Assembly: GCA_046051225.1 (NCBI GenBank)
Contig: JBJOOR010000003.1
Location: forward strand, 1-64,000
DNA: 64,000 bases
Direction of reading: 5' to 3'
From: CAIODY01 sp046051225
GTDB lineage: Bacteria; Bacteroidota; Bacteroidia; Chitinophagales; CAIODY01
The notes under the pieces are model-generated. The model saw nothing but the letters and a program-made list of their open reading frames with translations, was not told the DNA's origin and did no database searches. Of this stretch, positions 62,533 to 64,000 are shown piece after piece. Every line of letters starts with the position of its first letter. The stretch's first letter is position 1. The translations under genes were made by a program, and so were the position numbers.

Positions 62533-62967
62533 ATGAAGCTCATTTATGTATTTTTTATTTTATTACTAACATCGTGTAGTATTTTCAAAAAAGATAAGCT
62601 ACCCAGAATAGACGAACCTACTGCAAGATTTGTAAACACAAAATGGATGCTGTCGAAAATAAATGAACAAACCATCAACGTTAATTTTGAAAAACCTACC
62701 TACATAAAAATAGTAGATGATAAAAGTTTTAAAGGCTATGCAGGTTGTAATCAAATTTGGGGTATTTGCAAACAAATGAATACAGCAGTTCAATTTTCAA
62801 ATATTGGACGTACGAAAATTCGCTGCGAAAATATGACAATCGAAAACCAATTAATAAGCACTCTCCAACTTGCCAATGCCTATTTAATTTCGGGTAATAA
62901 ATTGCAGATGCTTACTAATGATGGAAAAATTATTCTACAATTTCAGGCAATCGAAGAAAAAAAATAA
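62533..62967 (+). CDS. META-domain lipoprotein
   Basis: 144 residues. Lipoprotein signal (F-F-I-L-L-L-T-S-C, Cys15). The domain N-T-K-W-M-L-S-K-I-N-E and G-Y-A-G-C-N-Q-I-W-G-I-C, then T-K-I-R-C-E-N-M, resembles the META/HslJ fold in which W-x-L and G-C-N are landmarks. HslJ-like proteins are linked to stress or drug tolerance, but the role here is unknown. It has its own promoter in the terminator hairpin before it. Confidence 0.85.
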   Translation: MKLIYVFFILLLTSCSIFKKDKLPRIDEPTARFVNTKWMLSKINEQTINVNFEKPTYIKIVDDKSFKGYAGCNQIWGICKQMNTAVQFSNIGRTKIRCENMTIENQLISTLQLANAYLISGNKLQMLTNDGKIILQFQAIEEKK

Positions 62968-63069
62968 ACGTATTTCACATTAAGTATAGTGCTGCTATTG
63001 TCTTAAAAAAACTTTGCGTCTTTCCCGTCTTCGTAGTTAATATTCTCTAAATTTGCACTTCAATTTTCA

Positions 63070-64000
63070 ATGAACAATTCATTTATTTCTTCCAGCAAAA
63101 AACTCGGCATCTTAGGCGGCGGACAGCTCGGCAAAATGTTGTTGCAATGCACCAACACTTGGGATGTATTTACCAAAATATTAGAACCATCAGCCGATTC
63201 GGCTTGTAAAAATTTGTGCAACGAATTTACACAAGGCAGTTTACACGATTATAAAACGGTGTACGATTTTGGAAAAAATTGCGATGTGCTAACCATCGAA
63301 ATTGAGCATGTAAATGTGGATGCTTTGAAACAATTAAAAGCCGAAGGTGTGATTGTTCATCCAAACCCGATGGCGTTAGAAACCATACAGGATAAAGGTT
63401 TGCAAAAAGTATTCTATCAAAAAAATAATTTTCCCACTTCTGAATTTGTATTGTGTGAAAATAAAAACGAAGCATTTGCAGTAGCCGAAAAATGGAATTT
63501 TGAAGCCGTGCAAAAAAGCCGAAAAGCTGGCTACGATGGCAAAGGCGTTTATGTTTGTTCCTCAAAAAATGATGCAGAAAATTTGATGGATTTGCCTTGT
63601 GTGATGGAACGAAAAATAAAAATGAAAACTGAAATTGCGGTCATCGCATCACGAAATGAAAACGATGAAGTGCGCTGCTATCCTGCGGTGGAGATGGCTT
63701 TTCATGATGGCGCAAATATGCTCGACCTACTTTTATTTCCTGCACAAATTGAAACTAAAATTGAAGAGCAAGCCGAAACCCTTGCTACACAATTGATTCG
63801 AGCATTTGATATTTGTGGCTTATTGGCCGTAGAATTTTTTGTGGATGAAAATAATCAGTTGCTCATCAATGAAGTTGCACCACGACCACACAACAGCGGA
63901 CATCAAACAATTGAAAGCAGTATCACGTCGCAATACGAGCAACATCTTCGTGGCATTTTAAATTTACCTTTGGGAAGTACAAAAATAAAAATGCCATCAG
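63070..64000 (+). CDS. purK: N5-carboxyaminoimidazole ribonucleotide synthase, truncated by window
   Basis: Open from the ATG at 63070 to the window end (310 codons), so the C-terminus is missing. An ATP-grasp enzyme of purine synthesis that makes N5-CAIR from AIR, bicarbonate and ATP. Seen: L-G-I-L-G-G-G-Q-L-G-K-M-L near residue 12, I-E-I-E-H-V-N-V, Q-D-K-G-L-Q-K, S-R-K-A-G-Y-D-G-K-G-V-Y, and the ATP-grasp end N-E-V-A-P-R-P-H-N-S-G-H. All are PurK landmarks. The upstream 102 bases show no clear promoter. Confidence 0.96.
   Translation, partial: MNNSFISSSKKLGILGGGQLGKMLLQCTNTWDVFTKILEPSADSACKNLCNEFTQGSLHDYKTVYDFGKNCDVLTIEIEHVNVDALKQLKAEGVIVHPNPMALETIQDKGLQKVFYQKNNFPTSEFVLCENKNEAFAVAEKWNFEAVQKSRKAGYDGKGVYVCSSKNDAENLMDLPCVMERKIKMKTEIAVIASRNENDEVRCYPAVEMAFHDGANMLDLLLFPAQIETKIEEQAETLATQLIRAFDICGLLAVEFFVDENNQLLINEVAPRPHNSGHQTIESSITSQYEQHLRGILNLPLGSTKIKMPS

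Overview
The window is AT-rich DNA (roughly two thirds A+T) from a member of the Bacteroidota, most likely from the Chitinophagales/Sphingobacteriia side. The evidence is a porT homologue, at least six proteins ending in type IX secretion (T9SS) C-terminal sorting domains, promoters of the Bacteroidota form TTTG-N17-23-TAnnTTTG, a near absence of Shine-Dalgarno sequences, a TonB receptor with a carboxypeptidase-like N-terminal domain, and a GH3-family protein. Genus or species cannot be told from the sequence alone.

Layout. 1-3471: tandem array of eight overlapping, paralogous small lipoproteins with constant ends and variable middles; one is truncated by a dispersed repeat. 3527-6489 (- strand): metF, a di-CxxCH lipoprotein, cdsA, rnpA, rpmH. 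6611-11175: a T9SS protein, asnS, a four-helix-bundle (23S IVS-type) gene framed by a 35-bp inverted repeat, and a GH3-family gene. 11168-13133 (-): a conserved hypothetical, porT, ubiE/menG. 13233-18170 (+): rimP, nusA, infB. 18335-21345: a decayed accessory patch of small membrane proteins and a lipoprotein pseudogene split by a MITE-like element. 21346-32642: recO (-), TonB receptor plus TamB-like protein (+), phosphohexomutase (-), lytic transglycosylase and radC (+). 32801-35773: M16 peptidase. 35848-44225 (-): a five-gene run of exported proteins (trimmed-autotransporter-like structural protein, secreted protein, Zn-phospholipase-C-like enzyme, lipoprotein, lipase-like beta-helix protein). 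44226-51960: repeat-rich region with heptad-repeat remnants, duplicated gene ends, an orphan T9SS tail, several hairpin repeats and two large T9SS proteins. 51980-56351: a Cys/Lys-rich exported peptide, psd, rny, a GT87-like membrane protein and dut. 56410-64000: a small exported protein, methylmalonyl-CoA mutase catalytic subunit, a YHYH T9SS protein, an outer-membrane protein with an ECF sigma/anti-sigma pair, a META-domain lipoprotein and the 5' part of purK.

Housekeeping blocks follow expected groupings (rimP-nusA-infB for transcription/translation, rpmH-rnpA, ubiE-porT, cdsA and psd for phospholipids). Surface biology dominates the rest: substrates of T9SS, lipoproteins and outer-membrane proteins.

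The most unusual material is structural rather than enzymatic: (i) the mosaic lipoprotein array, (ii) two related families of short palindromic dispersed repeats (called R1 and R2 here) that have landed in genes and gene ends, (iii) the IVS-type cassette filling an intergenic gap exactly, (iv) duplicated gene-end/terminator modules, (v) a heptad-periodic decayed repeat. No rRNA, tRNA or CRISPR array was recognised. All functional names rest on motif recognition by eye; no database search was run.
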